Below are positions 32,871 to 41,746 of a DNA stretch of 64,000 nucleotides, piece after piece (within the stretch, counting starts at the first letter, position 1; every line of letters starts with the position of its first letter). A program made the position numbers and the translations under genes. The notes under the pieces were generated by a model. It had not been told where the DNA came from, made no database searches, and worked only from the letters and a program-made list of their open reading frames with translations. Origin of the DNA: Novosphingobium endophyticum (lineage in GTDB: Bacteria; Pseudomonadota; Alphaproteobacteria; Sphingomonadales; Sphingomonadaceae); assembly GCF_014640675.1 (NCBI RefSeq), contig NZ_BMHK01000003.1:1-64000 (forward strand). The letters run 5' to 3'.

Positions 32871-34358
32871 TCAAAGGGTTACTCCTCTTTTCCAGACGGC
32901 GATTGCTCGCTGCCCGCTGCGCTCCGCAGCGGTGGCCTCCCCGCTCGCTACGGCAAGGACTCGCGCCATGAAAGCGGCGTCTGCCGTCGCCGGCCCATCC
33001 TCGAGGGCCTGCGATGCGTCAAAGTCGATCCAGTGCGGCTTCGCTTCAGCCAGCGCGCGATTCGAAGCGATCTTGATCGTCGGCACTGGGAAACCCAGCG
33101 GCGTCCCGCGCCCCGTGGTGAAAAGAACGATCGTCGCCCCCGAAGCGGCCAGGGCGGTCGAGGAAACGGCATCGTTGCCGGGCGCTTCGAGTAGACTAAT
33201 TCCGGCCCGCGCGGCCTGATTCCCGTAGTCGAGGACATCGGCCAACGGCGCCGAACCGGCTTTCTGCACCGCGCCCAGCGACTTTTCCTCCAGCGTGGTG
33301 ATTCCTCCGGCAAGATTGCCGGGCGAAGGATTTTCCGAAACCGGCAGCCCCTGATCGAGGTAATAGCGCTTGAATCGGTTCACCAGCCCGGCCGCCCTGT
33401 CGAACACCTCGCGCGAGGCCGAACGGTCGAGCAGCGCCTGTTCGGCGCCGAATATCTCCGGAATTTCGGTCAGGATCACGCGTCCGCCCGCTGCGGACAG
33501 CGTCTCGCTGAAACGCCCGAGCAGAGGGTTTGCGGTGAGGCCGGAGAACCCGTCGGAGCCCCCGCATTTGAGCCCGACGGTGAGCGCGGATGCAGGCAAA
33601 TCCTCGCGCCGGCTTGTCGCGGCCTGTTCGACCAGTTCATCGACCAGCCGGCCGGCCTCGGCAATCTCGTCGCCTGCGGACTGGCTGGACAGCACCCGCA
33701 GCTTTGCCCTCGCGTGCTCGGGTACAGCCTCGACAAGCCGGCCAAGCTGGTTCGATTCGCATCCCAGGCCCAGCAGCAGCACGCCGGCCGCGTTAGGACT
33801 GACGGCAAGTCCCGCAAGGACCGCCCGGGTGCCGGCTAGGTCGTCCCCCAGTTGCGAGCATCCGTGGGGATGGGTGAAGGCATGAATGCCGTCGATCACG
33901 CCGGCATGCCGCGCCTGTGCCTCGCGGGCGATCTGTTCCGCGGTTATCCCGACGCAGCCGACCGTCGGCAGGATCCACACTTCGTTGCGCGTTCCCGCCC
34001 GTCCGTCCGCGCGCGGATAGCCGCGCCAGGTGGCGACGGGAGACGCAGAGTCGAGAGCGGCGGCCTGCCCCGGCCGCCCTGCGGTATAGATGAGTTCTCC
34101 CGCGAGGGCGGAGACGAGGTTGTGTACATGCACATGCTCGCCTGCCCGAATCGCCTGCGTCGCGTGCCCGATCAACTGACCGTATTTGATAACGGTGTTT
34201 GCACGGGCATGATCGACCAGAGCGAACTTGTGCCCCTGCGCGATATCCTCCCGCAGGACCAGTCCGCACAGGTTTTCCCCGGCGGAAAGCGGCCGCAAGG
34301 CCACAGCGACCGTGTCGTGGGGATGTATCCGCAAGGAGGACGGGATGTTCGTCGGCAT
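32871..34358 (-). CDS. uxaA: Altronate dehydratase
   Basis: A 495-residue enzyme, the same length as E. coli UxaA, dehydrating D-altronate to 2-keto-3-deoxygluconate. An N-terminal SAF domain (HPHDTVAVALRPLSAGENL) precedes the large altronate/galactarate dehydratase domain. That domain has THPHGCSQLGDDL, LLLGLGCESNQLGRL and GLKCGGSDGFSGLTANP. TTGRGTPLGFPVPTIKIASN is near the end. The frame is open 26 codons further, but those lie across the operator, and the ATG at 34358 gives the family length. The isomerase UxaC and reductase UxaB that make altronate are not in the window. The mannonate route enzyme is also absent. Confidence 0.93.
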   Translation of the reverse strand: MPTNIPSSLRIHPHDTVAVALRPLSAGENLCGLVLREDIAQGHKFALVDHARANTVIKYGQLIGHATQAIRAGEHVHVHNLVSALAGELIYTAGRPGQAAALDSASPVATWRGYPRADGRAGTRNEVWILPTVGCVGITAEQIAREAQARHAGVIDGIHAFTHPHGCSQLGDDLAGTRAVLAGLAVSPNAAGVLLLGLGCESNQLGRLVEAVPEHARAKLRVLSSQSAGDEIAEAGRLVDELVEQAATSRREDLPASALTVGLKCGGSDGFSGLTANPLLGRFSETLSAAGGRVILTEIPEIFGAEQALLDRSASREVFDRAAGLVNRFKRYYLDQGLPVSENPSPGNLAGGITTLEEKSLGAVQKAGSAPLADVLDYGNQAARAGISLLEAPGNDAVSSTALAASGATIVLFTTGRGTPLGFPVPTIKIASNRALAEAKPHWIDFDASQALEDGPATADAAFMARVLAVASGEATAAERSGQRAIAVWKRGVTL

Positions 34359-34394
34359 CGGTCGCGCGAAAGTCCAGGTGTTTCCGATTCTGCT

Positions 34395-34408
34395 GGTAAC
34401 CGGTGTCA
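34395..34408. promoter_or_regulatory. LacI-type operator 2 (uxaA / lacI divergent promoter)
   Basis: TGACACCGGTTACC on the minus strand, 37 bases before the uxaA start and 32 before the lacI start. A plus-strand TATAAC (34415-34420) just beyond it is a candidate -10 for lacI. One site could repress both genes. Confidence 0.75.
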
Positions 34409-34439
34409 GCTTGCCTATAACACTGACTGATGGCAAGTC

Positions 34440-35495
34440 GTGGGCACAGTTTCAGCAGGGGAAGAGGCCATTAGCAGCAAATCTGACGGGCAAAAGCCGA
34501 CGATCAACGACGTCGCGCGCCTTTCCGGGGTTTCCAAGAAGACCGTGAGCCGGGTCATCAACAAGTCGCCCCTGCTCAACCAGGCCACCCGCGAAAAGGT
34601 CGAGGCCGTCATTGCCGACCTGGGCTATGTCCCCAACCCGCAGGCGCGCGCGCTGGCGCTTCGCCGCAACTTCCTGATCGGTCTGATCCACGACAACCCC
34701 AACGCGCAGATGGTGCTGGGCGTGCAGGAAGGCATTCTGGACACGATCCGCAAGACCGAATTTGCCCTCGTCGTCCGCCCGGTCGACCGGCACTCGCCGA
34801 CCATGTTCGACGACATCCGCCACTTCATCGAACAACAGCGCCTCTATGGGGTGATGCTGCTCCCGCCGATCTCGGAAAACGACGAGCTTGCCCGGATGTG
34901 CCGCGACTTGGGCTGTACCGTTGTCCGCATGGGCTCGGCCCGCCTCGACGACGATGCGCACCTCGTGGCTTCGAACGACCGGCAGGCCGTCTCCGAGGCG
35001 GTGGCATGGCTCGCCGAACTCGGGCACAGGCGGATAGGTTTCGTGGCAGGCCCCGAAGGCTTCCGGTCCGCCCGGGAGCGCGAGCTGGGCTTCGCCGACG
35101 GCATGACGCGCGCCGGCCTGGCGACCGAACCTGAACTGGCGGCGAGAGGGGACTATCGCTTCGAATCGGGCCTCGCTGCGGGAGCGCAACTGCTGTCGGT
35201 CGACCGGCCGCCCACGGCGATCTTCTGCAGTAACGACGAGATGGCGGCCGGCGTACTTCACGCTGCCCGCGCGCGCCAGATCGACGTTCCCGATGACCTC
35301 TCGATCGTCGGCTTCGACGATACCGCGACGGCCGCGCACATCTGGCCGCCGCTGACGACCGTGCGCTGGCCGATCGCGGCCATGGCGCAGGCTGCGGCGT
35401 CCAAGCTCATCGATCCCGCCAACGCCGCGTCGCAGCCTTCGTTCTTCCTTTCGGACCTTGTGCGGCGCGCGTCGACCGTGCCGCCACGAGAGTAA
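34440..35495 (+). CDS. LacI-family regulator of the pectin/hexuronate locus
   Basis: A 351-residue repressor. The DNA-binding headpiece is [20 protein letters not shown], with hinge helix [12 protein letters not shown]. It is followed by a periplasmic-binding-protein-like effector domain ending [14 protein letters not shown]. The listed start is a GTG at 34440, but the ribosome site is unclear. The headpiece begins near residue 20, so a slightly later start is possible. It lies between divergent uxaA and the kduI operon. The operator series around it has the central ACCGGT dyad expected of LacI proteins. The effector is unknown; KDG, galacturonate or a DKI-type intermediate are candidates. 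Confidence 0.9.
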   Translation: MGTVSAGEEAISSKSDGQKPTINDVARLSGVSKKTVSRVINKSPLLNQATREKVEAVIADLGYVPNPQARALALRRNFLIGLIHDNPNAQMVLGVQEGILDTIRKTEFALVVRPVDRHSPTMFDDIRHFIEQQRLYGVMLLPPISENDELARMCRDLGCTVVRMGSARLDDDAHLVASNDRQAVSEAVAWLAELGHRRIGFVAGPEGFRSARERELGFADGMTRAGLATEPELAARGDYRFESGLAAGAQLLSVDRPPTAIFCSNDEMAAGVLHAARARQIDVPDDLSIVGFDDTATAAHIWPPLTTVRWPIAAMAQAAASKLIDPANAASQPSFFLSDLVRRASTVPPRE

Positions 35496-35507
35496 GTCGC
35501 GAGACGT

Positions 35508-35521
35508 TGACACCGGTTTCC
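35508..35521 (+). promoter_or_regulatory. LacI-type operator 3 (kduI operon)
   Basis: TGACACCGGTTTCC, 48 bases before the kduI GTG. With the preceding T it contains TTGACA (35507-35512), a perfect -35 hexamer. ATACGA lies 17 bases on as a possible -10, so binding would occlude the promoter. Confidence 0.78.
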
Positions 35522-35568
35522 AATTCGGGATACGAGTCCCGGTGAATTCCTTACCGGAGAGCTTATTC

Positions 35569-36405
35569 GTGTTTTGCAAGACCTACCACGCCACCCATCC
35601 CGACATGATGGAGAGTGTCACCAACGACGAGCTGCGCGACCGTTATCTGGTCACCGGCATGTTCGAGGCGGGCAAGGTCACGCTCAACTATTCCCACAAC
35701 GAGCGCTTCGTGATCGGCGGCGCGGTACCCAGCGGCGGTCCGCTGAGGCTGCCGGCGCAGACCGACCCGCCGAGCGCGGAGGGCCACCCCTTCCTGGAAC
35801 GCCGCGAGATGGGTGTCGTCAATATCGGCGGACCCGGCGCGATCACCGTCGATGGCCAGCGCTTCGAGATGGGCAACAAGGAATGCCTCTACGTGCCGAT
35901 GGGCAGCGACGAGGTGATTTTTGAGGGCGAAGGCGCGCGGTTCTACATAGCCTCCGTGCCGGCGCACAAGGCCTGTCCAATCAAGCACATCACGCTGGAA
36001 CAGGCGAATCCGCTGGCAAAGGGCGACCTCGCCAATTCCAACCAGCGTACGATCTACCAGCTGGTGATCCCCGGCGTGTGCGAAAGCGCGCAGCTCCTGC
36101 TCGGCCTGACGGTGCTGGAGGAAGGCTCCGTGTGGAACACGATGCCGCCGCACCTGCATGACCGGCGCAGCGAGATCTATCTCTACTTCGACCTTGCCGA
36201 AGAGAACGACCGCGTCTTCCACTACATGGGCGAGCCCGACGGAATGCGCCACATCCTCGTCGCCAACGAGGAGGCGGTGATCAGCCCGCCGTGGTCGATC
36301 CACATGGGTTCGGGCACCAAGTCCTATGCCTTCATCTGGGCGATGGGCGGGGAGAACCTGGACTATACCGACATGAACGTCCTCGACATCTGCCAGCTCA
36401 ACTGA
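35569..36405 (+). CDS. kduI: 5-dehydro-4-deoxy-D-glucuronate isomerase
   Basis: A 278-residue cupin-type isomerase turning 4-deoxy-L-threo-5-hexosulose uronate (from unsaturated galacturonate) into 2,5-diketo-3-deoxygluconate. [20 protein letters not shown] and [14 protein letters not shown] open the protein. [18 protein letters not shown] holds the metal-binding His-x-His and Glu. [20 protein letters not shown] gives the last His. The start is a GTG at 35569 with GGAGAG upstream, which gives exactly the E. coli length; the frame is open 37 codons further but passes the operator. kduD follows after two bases. Confidence 0.95.
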   Translation: MFCKTYHATHPDMMESVTNDELRDRYLVTGMFEAGKVTLNYSHNERFVIGGAVPSGGPLRLPAQTDPPSAEGHPFLERREMGVVNIGGPGAITVDGQRFEMGNKECLYVPMGSDEVIFEGEGARFYIASVPAHKACPIKHITLEQANPLAKGDLANSNQRTIYQLVIPGVCESAQLLLGLTVLEEGSVWNTMPPHLHDRRSEIYLYFDLAEENDRVFHYMGEPDGMRHILVANEEAVISPPWSIHMGSGTKSYAFIWAMGGENLDYTDMNVLDICQLN

Positions 36406-36407
36406 CG

Positions 36408-37178
36408 ATGGCCATTTCGTTCAGCCTGAAAGGCAAGACGGCGCTGGTCACCGGCGCCAACACCGGGATCGGCCAGGCCATTGCCGTCGCGCTGGCCGAG
36501 GCGGGCGCGAACGTGGCCGTGGCGGGGCGGTCCGAGCCGGCCGAAACTCTGCGCCTGATCGAGGAAACCGGGCGCAAGGCGGTGAGCATCAAGGCTGACC
36601 TGTCCAGCATCGAACCGGTGCAGCGCATCGTCGATGAAGCGCTGAAAAGCCTCGGACGGATCGACATACTGGTCAACAACGCTGGCATCATACGGCGCGA
36701 CGATCTGCTGCGGTTCTCGGAAGAAGACTGGGACGCGGTGGTCGACACCAACCTCAAGACACTGTTCTTCCTCAGCCAGGCCGCCGCGCGCGCGATGGTG
36801 GAGGGCGGAGCCATGGGCGGGAGCCGGGGCAAGATCATCAACGTCGCCTCCCTGCTCTCCTTCCAGGGCGGCATCCGGGTGCCGAGCTATGCCGCGGCGA
36901 AATCGGGCGTCGCCGGCGTGACCAAGGCGATGGCGAACGAGTTGGCGGCAGAGGGCGTACAGGTCAACGCCATTGCTCCCGGCTACATTTCCACCAACAA
37001 TACCGCCGCCTTGCAGGGCGACGAGACGCGCAACCGTCAGATCCTGGAGCGAATCCCGGCGGGGCGCTGGGGCCGGCCGGAAGACATCGCGGGCGCTGCC
37101 GTGTTCCTGGCCTCGCCTGCCTCCGATTATGTAACCGGGCACGTGCTGGCCGTCGACGGCGGTTGGCTCGCGCGCTAG
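36408..37178 (+). CDS. kduD: 2-dehydro-3-deoxy-D-gluconate 5-dehydrogenase
   Basis: A 256-residue short-chain dehydrogenase. It reduces 2,5-diketo-3-deoxygluconate, the KduI product, to 2-keto-3-deoxygluconate. It has TGANTGIGQAIAVALAEAG at the NAD site and NNAGIIRRDDLLRFSEEDWD. The catalytic Ser is in INVASLLSFQGG, and Tyr-x3-Lys is in YAAAKSGVAGVTKAMANE. GYISTNNTAAL is the KduD-typical loop. The ATG at 36408 begins two bases after the kduI stop. It is followed nine bases later by kdgK. Confidence 0.94.
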   Translation: MAISFSLKGKTALVTGANTGIGQAIAVALAEAGANVAVAGRSEPAETLRLIEETGRKAVSIKADLSSIEPVQRIVDEALKSLGRIDILVNNAGIIRRDDLLRFSEEDWDAVVDTNLKTLFFLSQAAARAMVEGGAMGGSRGKIINVASLLSFQGGIRVPSYAAAKSGVAGVTKAMANELAAEGVQVNAIAPGYISTNNTAALQGDETRNRQILERIPAGRWGRPEDIAGAAVFLASPASDYVTGHVLAVDGGWLAR

Positions 37179-37187
37179 GCCGCCGCC

Positions 37188-38198
37188 ATGACAGGACACG
37201 TGACATGCTTTGGCGAAGTGCTGCTTCGCCTCGCGACGCCCGGCCATCGGCTGATGGTGCAATCGGATTCGCTCGATCTGGTCGTGGGCGGCGCGGAAGC
37301 GAACGTCGCGGCCGGACTGGCCTCGCTCGGGCACGAGGTGAAGCTGGTCTCCCGCCTGCCGGTCGGGCCGCTCGGCGACAAGGCGCGCTCCGCCGTCGCG
37401 GCTGCTGGAGTCGATACCAGGCATGTGAGCCGCGCGCCCGGCCGGATGGGCCTGTATTTCCTTGAAAGCGGCGCGGGGCTCAGGCCTTCGTCGATCATCT
37501 ATGACCGGGCAGGCAGCGTCTTTGCCTCGTCCTCTCCGGACGATTTCGACTTCGCCGCCGCGCTGGACGGCGTGCGGCTGCTGCATCTGTCCGGCATCAC
37601 TCCGGCGCTGGGGCCGGAAGGCTGCGCTCTGGCCCAGGCGGCCGTGGCAGCGGCGCAGCGCGCTGGCGTACCGATCTGCTTCGACGGCAACTACCGTGCA
37701 CTGCTGTGGGACAGCTGGGACAGCGACCCGCGCAGGATCCTGACCGGACTGATGCAATCGGCCGCGATCATGATCGGCAACCACCGCGACATTTCCCTGC
37801 TGCTGGGCGAGACCTTTTTCGGCGACGGAGCCGACCGGCGCCGCGAGGCCGCCGATGCCGCCTTCGAGGCCTTTCCGGGCCTGCAATTCATCGCCTCGAC
37901 CGCGCGCCATGTGGTCAATGCCGCGCACCACCGCATCGCGGCGCGCGTCGATTCCCGCGACGGCGCCCACCAGACGGCCGAAGTGGAAGTGACCGGGATC
38001 GTCGACCGCATCGGCACTGGAGATGCTTTCGCGGCGGGTGTGCTCCACCGCTGGCTGCAGGGGGCGGACATCGCCGCCATGGCCGAAGCGGGGCTTGCCT
38101 ACACAGTGCTCAAGCATTCGCAACCGGGCGACATGTGCCGGGTGGGACAGGGAGAACTCGATGCCTTTTCCGCCAGTGGCGGCGATGTGCGGCGCTAG
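37188..38198 (+). CDS. kdgK: 2-keto-3-deoxygluconate kinase (PfkB family)
   Basis: A 336-residue ribokinase-fold sugar kinase. VTCFGEVLLRLATPGHRLMV and GGAEANVAAGLASLGHEVKL form the sugar site. CFDGNYRALLW follows. IGTGDAFAAGVLHRWL carries the anion hole and catalytic Asp279. Position after kduI and kduD supports phosphorylation of 2-keto-3-deoxygluconate to KDPG. A KDPG aldolase (eda) is not present in this locus; dgoA at 4 kb is the only related aldolase in the window. Its 3' end overlaps the carboxylesterase gene by 38 bases. Confidence 0.92.
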   Translation: MTGHVTCFGEVLLRLATPGHRLMVQSDSLDLVVGGAEANVAAGLASLGHEVKLVSRLPVGPLGDKARSAVAAAGVDTRHVSRAPGRMGLYFLESGAGLRPSSIIYDRAGSVFASSSPDDFDFAAALDGVRLLHLSGITPALGPEGCALAQAAVAAAQRAGVPICFDGNYRALLWDSWDSDPRRILTGLMQSAAIMIGNHRDISLLLGETFFGDGADRRREAADAAFEAFPGLQFIASTARHVVNAAHHRIAARVDSRDGAHQTAEVEVTGIVDRIGTGDAFAAGVLHRWLQGADIAAMAEAGLAYTVLKHSQPGDMCRVGQGELDAFSASGGDVRR

Positions 38199-39774
38199 GA
38201 CGAGCAGCGATCCGCTTGAAGGGCGCTGCACCCGCCGCACCCTTGTGAAGACGGGCGCGACGGCGCTGGTTGCGGCCGCCGCACCGTCGCCACTGCTGGC
38301 GCGCAGCGCGAAAGCGCCCCGCGTCGGCCGCTACACAGGTCTGGTCGAGGACGGAGTGCTGGCGTTCAAGGGCATCCGCTATGGCCGGGCGGAGCGCTTC
38401 GCCCGCGCCGTACCGGAACCGTGGGAGGGACCGGGCGTCACCGCCACCACGTTCGGCCCGATCTGCCCGCAGCGCGGCATGAAGGATGAGCCGCAGTCCG
38501 AGGACTGCCTTTACCTCAACGTCTGGACGCCCGAAGCGAACCCGGCGGCACGCCGCGCGGTCATGGTCTATTTCCATGGCGGGGCATACACGAGCGGCTC
38601 GGTGACCGATCCGCTGACGCATGGCGCGAAGCTGGCGGCGCGGGGCGACGTGGTGGTCGTGACTGTCAATCATCGCCTCAACGCACTCGGCTATGCCTGG
38701 CTCAAGCCGTTCGGGGGGCGCTATGCCGACAGCGGAAATCTCGGCCAACTCGATCTGATCCTCGCATTGCAATGGATTCGCGATCGGGTGGCCGCATTCG
38801 GAGGCGATCCGGCGCGGGTCATGGTCTTCGGCCAGTCCGGCGGCGGCGCCAAGATCGCCACGCTCATGGCGATGCCTGAGGCCAGAGGCCTGTTTCACGC
38901 GGCGGCGACGATGAGTGGTCAGCAGGTACAGGCCAGCGGCCCGATGCACGCCCGGGCGCGCACGCAGGCCTTCATGGCCGCGCTCAAGCTGGCGCCTGAC
39001 GATGTCGAAAGCCTGCGCGCCATGCCGGTCGAGCGGCTGGTCGAAGGGCTGGGCGCGACCGATCCGGAAATGGGCGGTGGCCCGGTCTATTTCGGCCCGG
39101 TGCTGGACATGACCAATCTTCCGCGACACCCGTTCTGGCCCGATGCCGCGCCGCAGTCGCTCGGCGTTCCGATGATCCTCGGCAACACCCGCGACGAGAC
39201 GCGCGCTTTCCTCGATCCGCGAGGCGCCAGGTTGGCGGGCCTTTCGTGGGACAATCTGGCCGAGCGGATCGGCCGCGAGGTCAAGATCGACCTCGATCCG
39301 GCGTGGGTGAGCGCGCAGTATCGCGCGCAATACCCCGACTGGCCGGTCGAGCGCATATTCTACGCGGCGACCACGGCGGGGCGCTCCTGGCCGGGGCAGG
39401 TGATAGAGGCCGATGCCCGCGCGGCCGCCGGAGCAGAGGCGACCTGGGTCTATCAGCTTGACCGGCCATCGCCTCTCGATCCGCTGCGCGGGGCCGCGCA
39501 TACCGACGATATCCCTTATGTCTTCGGCACGCTCGACGCGCCGGGCAGCTATTCGGGCACGGGCACGGCTGCGCAAAGGCTGAGCCAGGCGATGATGGGC
39601 GCCTTTGCCGGATTGGCGAAGACCGGGCGCCCGGGCATCGCCGACTGGACGCCTTACCGCCTGCCGGAGCGGGCGACGATGATCTTCGATGATGCGGTGC
39701 GTGTCGAGAACGATCCCCGCCGCTGGCAGCGCGAATTGTGGGCGCTGGCTCCCTATGTCCAGCCCGGAAGCTGA
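38161..39774 (+). CDS. Type-B carboxylesterase, Tat-exported
   Basis: A 537-residue esterase/lipase of the COesterase family. A twin-arginine signal is seen at about 24-50 (CTRRTLVKTGATALVAAAAP). SEDCLYLNVWTP and YFHGGAYTSGS give the oxyanion region. The triad is Ser226 in FGQSGGGAK, Glu346 in NTRDETRAF and His447 in GAAHTDDIPYVF. In this operon it may strip methyl or acetyl esters from pectin fragments in the periplasm; the substrate is inferred. The start ATG 38161 has AGGGAG upstream and lies inside kdgK. ATG 38185 is an alternative that keeps the Tat motif. Confidence 0.85.
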   Translation: MPFPPVAAMCGARTSSDPLEGRCTRRTLVKTGATALVAAAAPSPLLARSAKAPRVGRYTGLVEDGVLAFKGIRYGRAERFARAVPEPWEGPGVTATTFGPICPQRGMKDEPQSEDCLYLNVWTPEANPAARRAVMVYFHGGAYTSGSVTDPLTHGAKLAARGDVVVVTVNHRLNALGYAWLKPFGGRYADSGNLGQLDLILALQWIRDRVAAFGGDPARVMVFGQSGGGAKIATLMAMPEARGLFHAAATMSGQQVQASGPMHARARTQAFMAALKLAPDDVESLRAMPVERLVEGLGATDPEMGGGPVYFGPVLDMTNLPRHPFWPDAAPQSLGVPMILGNTRDETRAFLDPRGARLAGLSWDNLAERIGREVKIDLDPAWVSAQYRAQYPDWPVERIFYAATTAGRSWPGQVIEADARAAAGAEATWVYQLDRPSPLDPLRGAAHTDDIPYVFGTLDAPGSYSGTGTAAQRLSQAMMGAFAGLAKTGRPGIADWTPYRLPERATMIFDDAVRVENDPRRWQRELWALAPYVQPGS

Positions 39775-39789
39775 CGGGCGAGGCGCGCG

Positions 39790-40179
39790 TCAGTCCGCCG
39801 GGTTGGGATAGGCGATAATCAGCGAAAGCGGCTCATCGCCCCGCTGCCAGATGCCGACCACGGCGCCCTTGTAGAGGTAGGCGGCCATGCCGGGGCGCAG
39901 CGTCGCGCGCTCGCCGTCGGAAACCACCTCGCCTTCGCCGGAAAGCACATAGTAGACCTCGTCGTGGTCGATCGGATGCTCCCCGACGGCGGCGCCCAGG
40001 TGAAGCACGCGGCGTCGGAATTCCATCGCGCGCGGAGGCGGGGCCGCGTCGGAGATGCGATAGGCGGTGCTCATGCCGATCGCACCATGCGGAGGGGCTT
40101 CCTCACGCACGGTCTTCGTTTCGTCTATCACTGCCATCGGCGGAGCGGCCATGCCGAGCAGGGCAAGCGCAAGGATCAT
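39790..40179 (-). CDS. Exported single-domain cupin next to pectate lyase
   Basis: A 129-residue protein with a hydrophobic N-terminus (LALALLGMAAPPM) that looks like a signal peptide. One cupin domain follows. The first cupin motif HPIDHDEVYYVLSGEGEV has the usual His, His and Glu. In the second motif, GMAAYLYKGAVVGIW, the expected histidine is missing. Its ATG overlaps the pectate lyase stop by four bases, so the two are translated together. KdgF, which linearises unsaturated uronates, is also a small cupin, so a related extracytoplasmic role is possible but unproven. It may instead only bind sugar. Confidence 0.75.
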   Translation of the reverse strand: MILALALLGMAAPPMAVIDETKTVREEAPPHGAIGMSTAYRISDAAPPPRAMEFRRRVLHLGAAVGEHPIDHDEVYYVLSGEGEVVSDGERATLRPGMAAYLYKGAVVGIWQRGDEPLSLIIAYPNPAD

Positions 40180-41546
40180 TTCGTCCTCCCCCCTTCCCGC
40201 ATGGCCCTGTCCCGCGCGGTAAGCGTCTCCTGCGCGGCCGCCTTCTGGCCCGGATAGATGCCCGATTTCGGCGTCATCGCGGTGAGATCCCAGTCTTTCT
40301 CGACGAAGGGAGCGCGGGTCATGGCCGGATGCGGATAGCCGCCAAGCGTCTTCTCGTCGTCGATGATCTCGCCCCGCCCCTCGGCCACGAAGAACAGCAC
40401 ACGGATGTCATCGGGCGCACGGTCCCAGGGACGCGCGCCAACGGTCGAAAACAGGCTCGTCTCAAGGTCGGACGCGGGCAGGATATCGAAGCCGTCCAGG
40501 CTGGCGAGCGGCGACTGCTTTTCGATCAGCCTCGCCTTTGTCACGCCATAGCGGCCGAACATCGGCGCGGGATTGCCCCAGCGATCCACCGCGATGTTGT
40601 CACGCCCGTGATAGGCGAGATCGCCGTCCCCCCCCAGCATCAGGAACGGCAGACCGGGTTCGGTCGAATTGCCCGCGCGCATGACATTGCCGACCGCCGT
40701 GATCTCGCCGGTAACGTACTCGTGGCCGGCCCATTCCAGGTTCATCAGGTTGTAGTGCATCGCGCGGTGGCCCGGATCGTAAATCATGTTGTTGACCAGC
40801 AAGGCCTGGGCGCCACCCTTGATCAGCGGCGCACGCTCCACGTTGTGCGCCCAGAGGTTGCGATAGAAGACGACGCCGGTGACGTTGTCGTGGATCAGCG
40901 AGCCCTTGGAATGTTCGCCCTTGGGATGGCTGGCGTTGGCCAGACCCTCTGCCAGAAGATTTTCGCGGAACAGGATGTCGTGGCTGGTGTTCTTGCGCCA
41001 TTCCGAGAGGTTCTTGCCCGCAAAGCGAGGACCGGACGCCGACATGTTCTCGTCGATCGCCCAGAGGAAGCTGCAATGCTCCACCACCACGTTGTGCGCC
41101 GCGACCGCCGAGAAGGCATCCGCTTCCCAGCCGGAGAGGCGCGGCTGACCATCGACCCCCGTCATAACCCGCAGGTGGCTGATTACGACGTCGTGGCCCT
41201 TGAGATCGATTCCTCCGCGGATGATCGTCACGCCGGGCGAAGGTGCCGTCTGACCTGCAATGGTGAGATAGGGCTCGCTGATCGTCAGAATCGAGCGTTC
41301 GAGGTCGATCACCCCGCCGACTTCGAACACGACGATGCGCTTGCCCTTCGCCTCGACCGCTGCCTTCAGCGATCCGGGTCCGTCCTTGGCGAGCGTGGTG
41401 ACGCGAATGATTCGCCCCCCTTCGCCGCCCCGCGTTGGCTCGACACCTTCGGCCACGGCCGTCGCCGGAAGCATAAAGAGCATGAGAATTGCCAGGAAAA
41501 TCCGGCTTATGGGCCTGTGTGAAATCACCGTCGATCTCCCGTTCAT
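40176..41546 (-). CDS. Pectate lyase-like right-handed beta-helix protein, exported
   Basis: A 456-residue protein. It has a signal peptide (FLAILMLFMLPATAVAEG) and a pectate-lyase beta-helix. GSLKAAVEAKGKRIVVFEVG, ISEPYLTIAGQTAPSPGVTI, DAFSAVAAHNVVVEHCSF and NLWAHNVERAPLIKGG are typical of the polysaccharide lyase 1-like group. It should cleave polygalacturonate by beta-elimination outside the cytoplasm. The listed ATG at 41546 has a poor ribosome site. A GTG at 41528 has GGGAGA six bases upstream and still starts before the signal peptide, so it may be the true start. It is divergent from the TonB receptor gene across two operator sites. Confidence 0.85.
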   Translation of the reverse strand: MNGRSTVISHRPISRIFLAILMLFMLPATAVAEGVEPTRGGEGGRIIRVTTLAKDGPGSLKAAVEAKGKRIVVFEVGGVIDLERSILTISEPYLTIAGQTAPSPGVTIIRGGIDLKGHDVVISHLRVMTGVDGQPRLSGWEADAFSAVAAHNVVVEHCSFLWAIDENMSASGPRFAGKNLSEWRKNTSHDILFRENLLAEGLANASHPKGEHSKGSLIHDNVTGVVFYRNLWAHNVERAPLIKGGAQALLVNNMIYDPGHRAMHYNLMNLEWAGHEYVTGEITAVGNVMRAGNSTEPGLPFLMLGGDGDLAYHGRDNIAVDRWGNPAPMFGRYGVTKARLIEKQSPLASLDGFDILPASDLETSLFSTVGARPWDRAPDDIRVLFFVAEGRGEIIDDEKTLGGYPHPAMTRAPFVEKDWDLTAMTPKSGIYPGQKAAAQETLTARDRAMREGGRTK

Positions 41547-41586
41547 ACTGATTCTTGACAGGGTCGGTCACCTGCGGCACTACTAT

Positions 41587-41600
41587 TGACACCGGTTACC
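41587..41600. promoter_or_regulatory. LacI-type operator 4 (pectate lyase side)
   Basis: TGACACCGGTTACC, 41 bases before the pectate lyase start. On the minus strand it lies between TTGCCG and CAATAG, spaced about 17 bases, a possible promoter for the lyase-cupin pair. Confidence 0.75.
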
Positions 41601-41697
41601 AACGCCGGCAAGAGCGTTCTTGAGGATCGCCAAGAGGCGCCACAAGGCGCGGGGATCAGGATTGCCAAGAAAAGAACGGAATATCCGTCACTCCTTT

Positions 41698-41711
41698 TGA
41701 CACCGGTATCA
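41698..41711 (+). promoter_or_regulatory. LacI-type operator 5 (TonB receptor operon)
   Basis: TGACACCGGTATCA, the most symmetric copy: both halves are complementary except at one position pair. It lies 36 bases before the receptor ATG and contains TTGACA with the preceding T. Confidence 0.78.
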
Positions 41712-41746
41712 CAAAGGGCCTCAACGGCCATCATGAGGATGAGGAC

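Noticed and set aside
36363..39576. Long antisense frames under kduD, kdgK and the carboxylesterase
   Set aside because: The sense proteins carry complete active sites and the antisense products do not.
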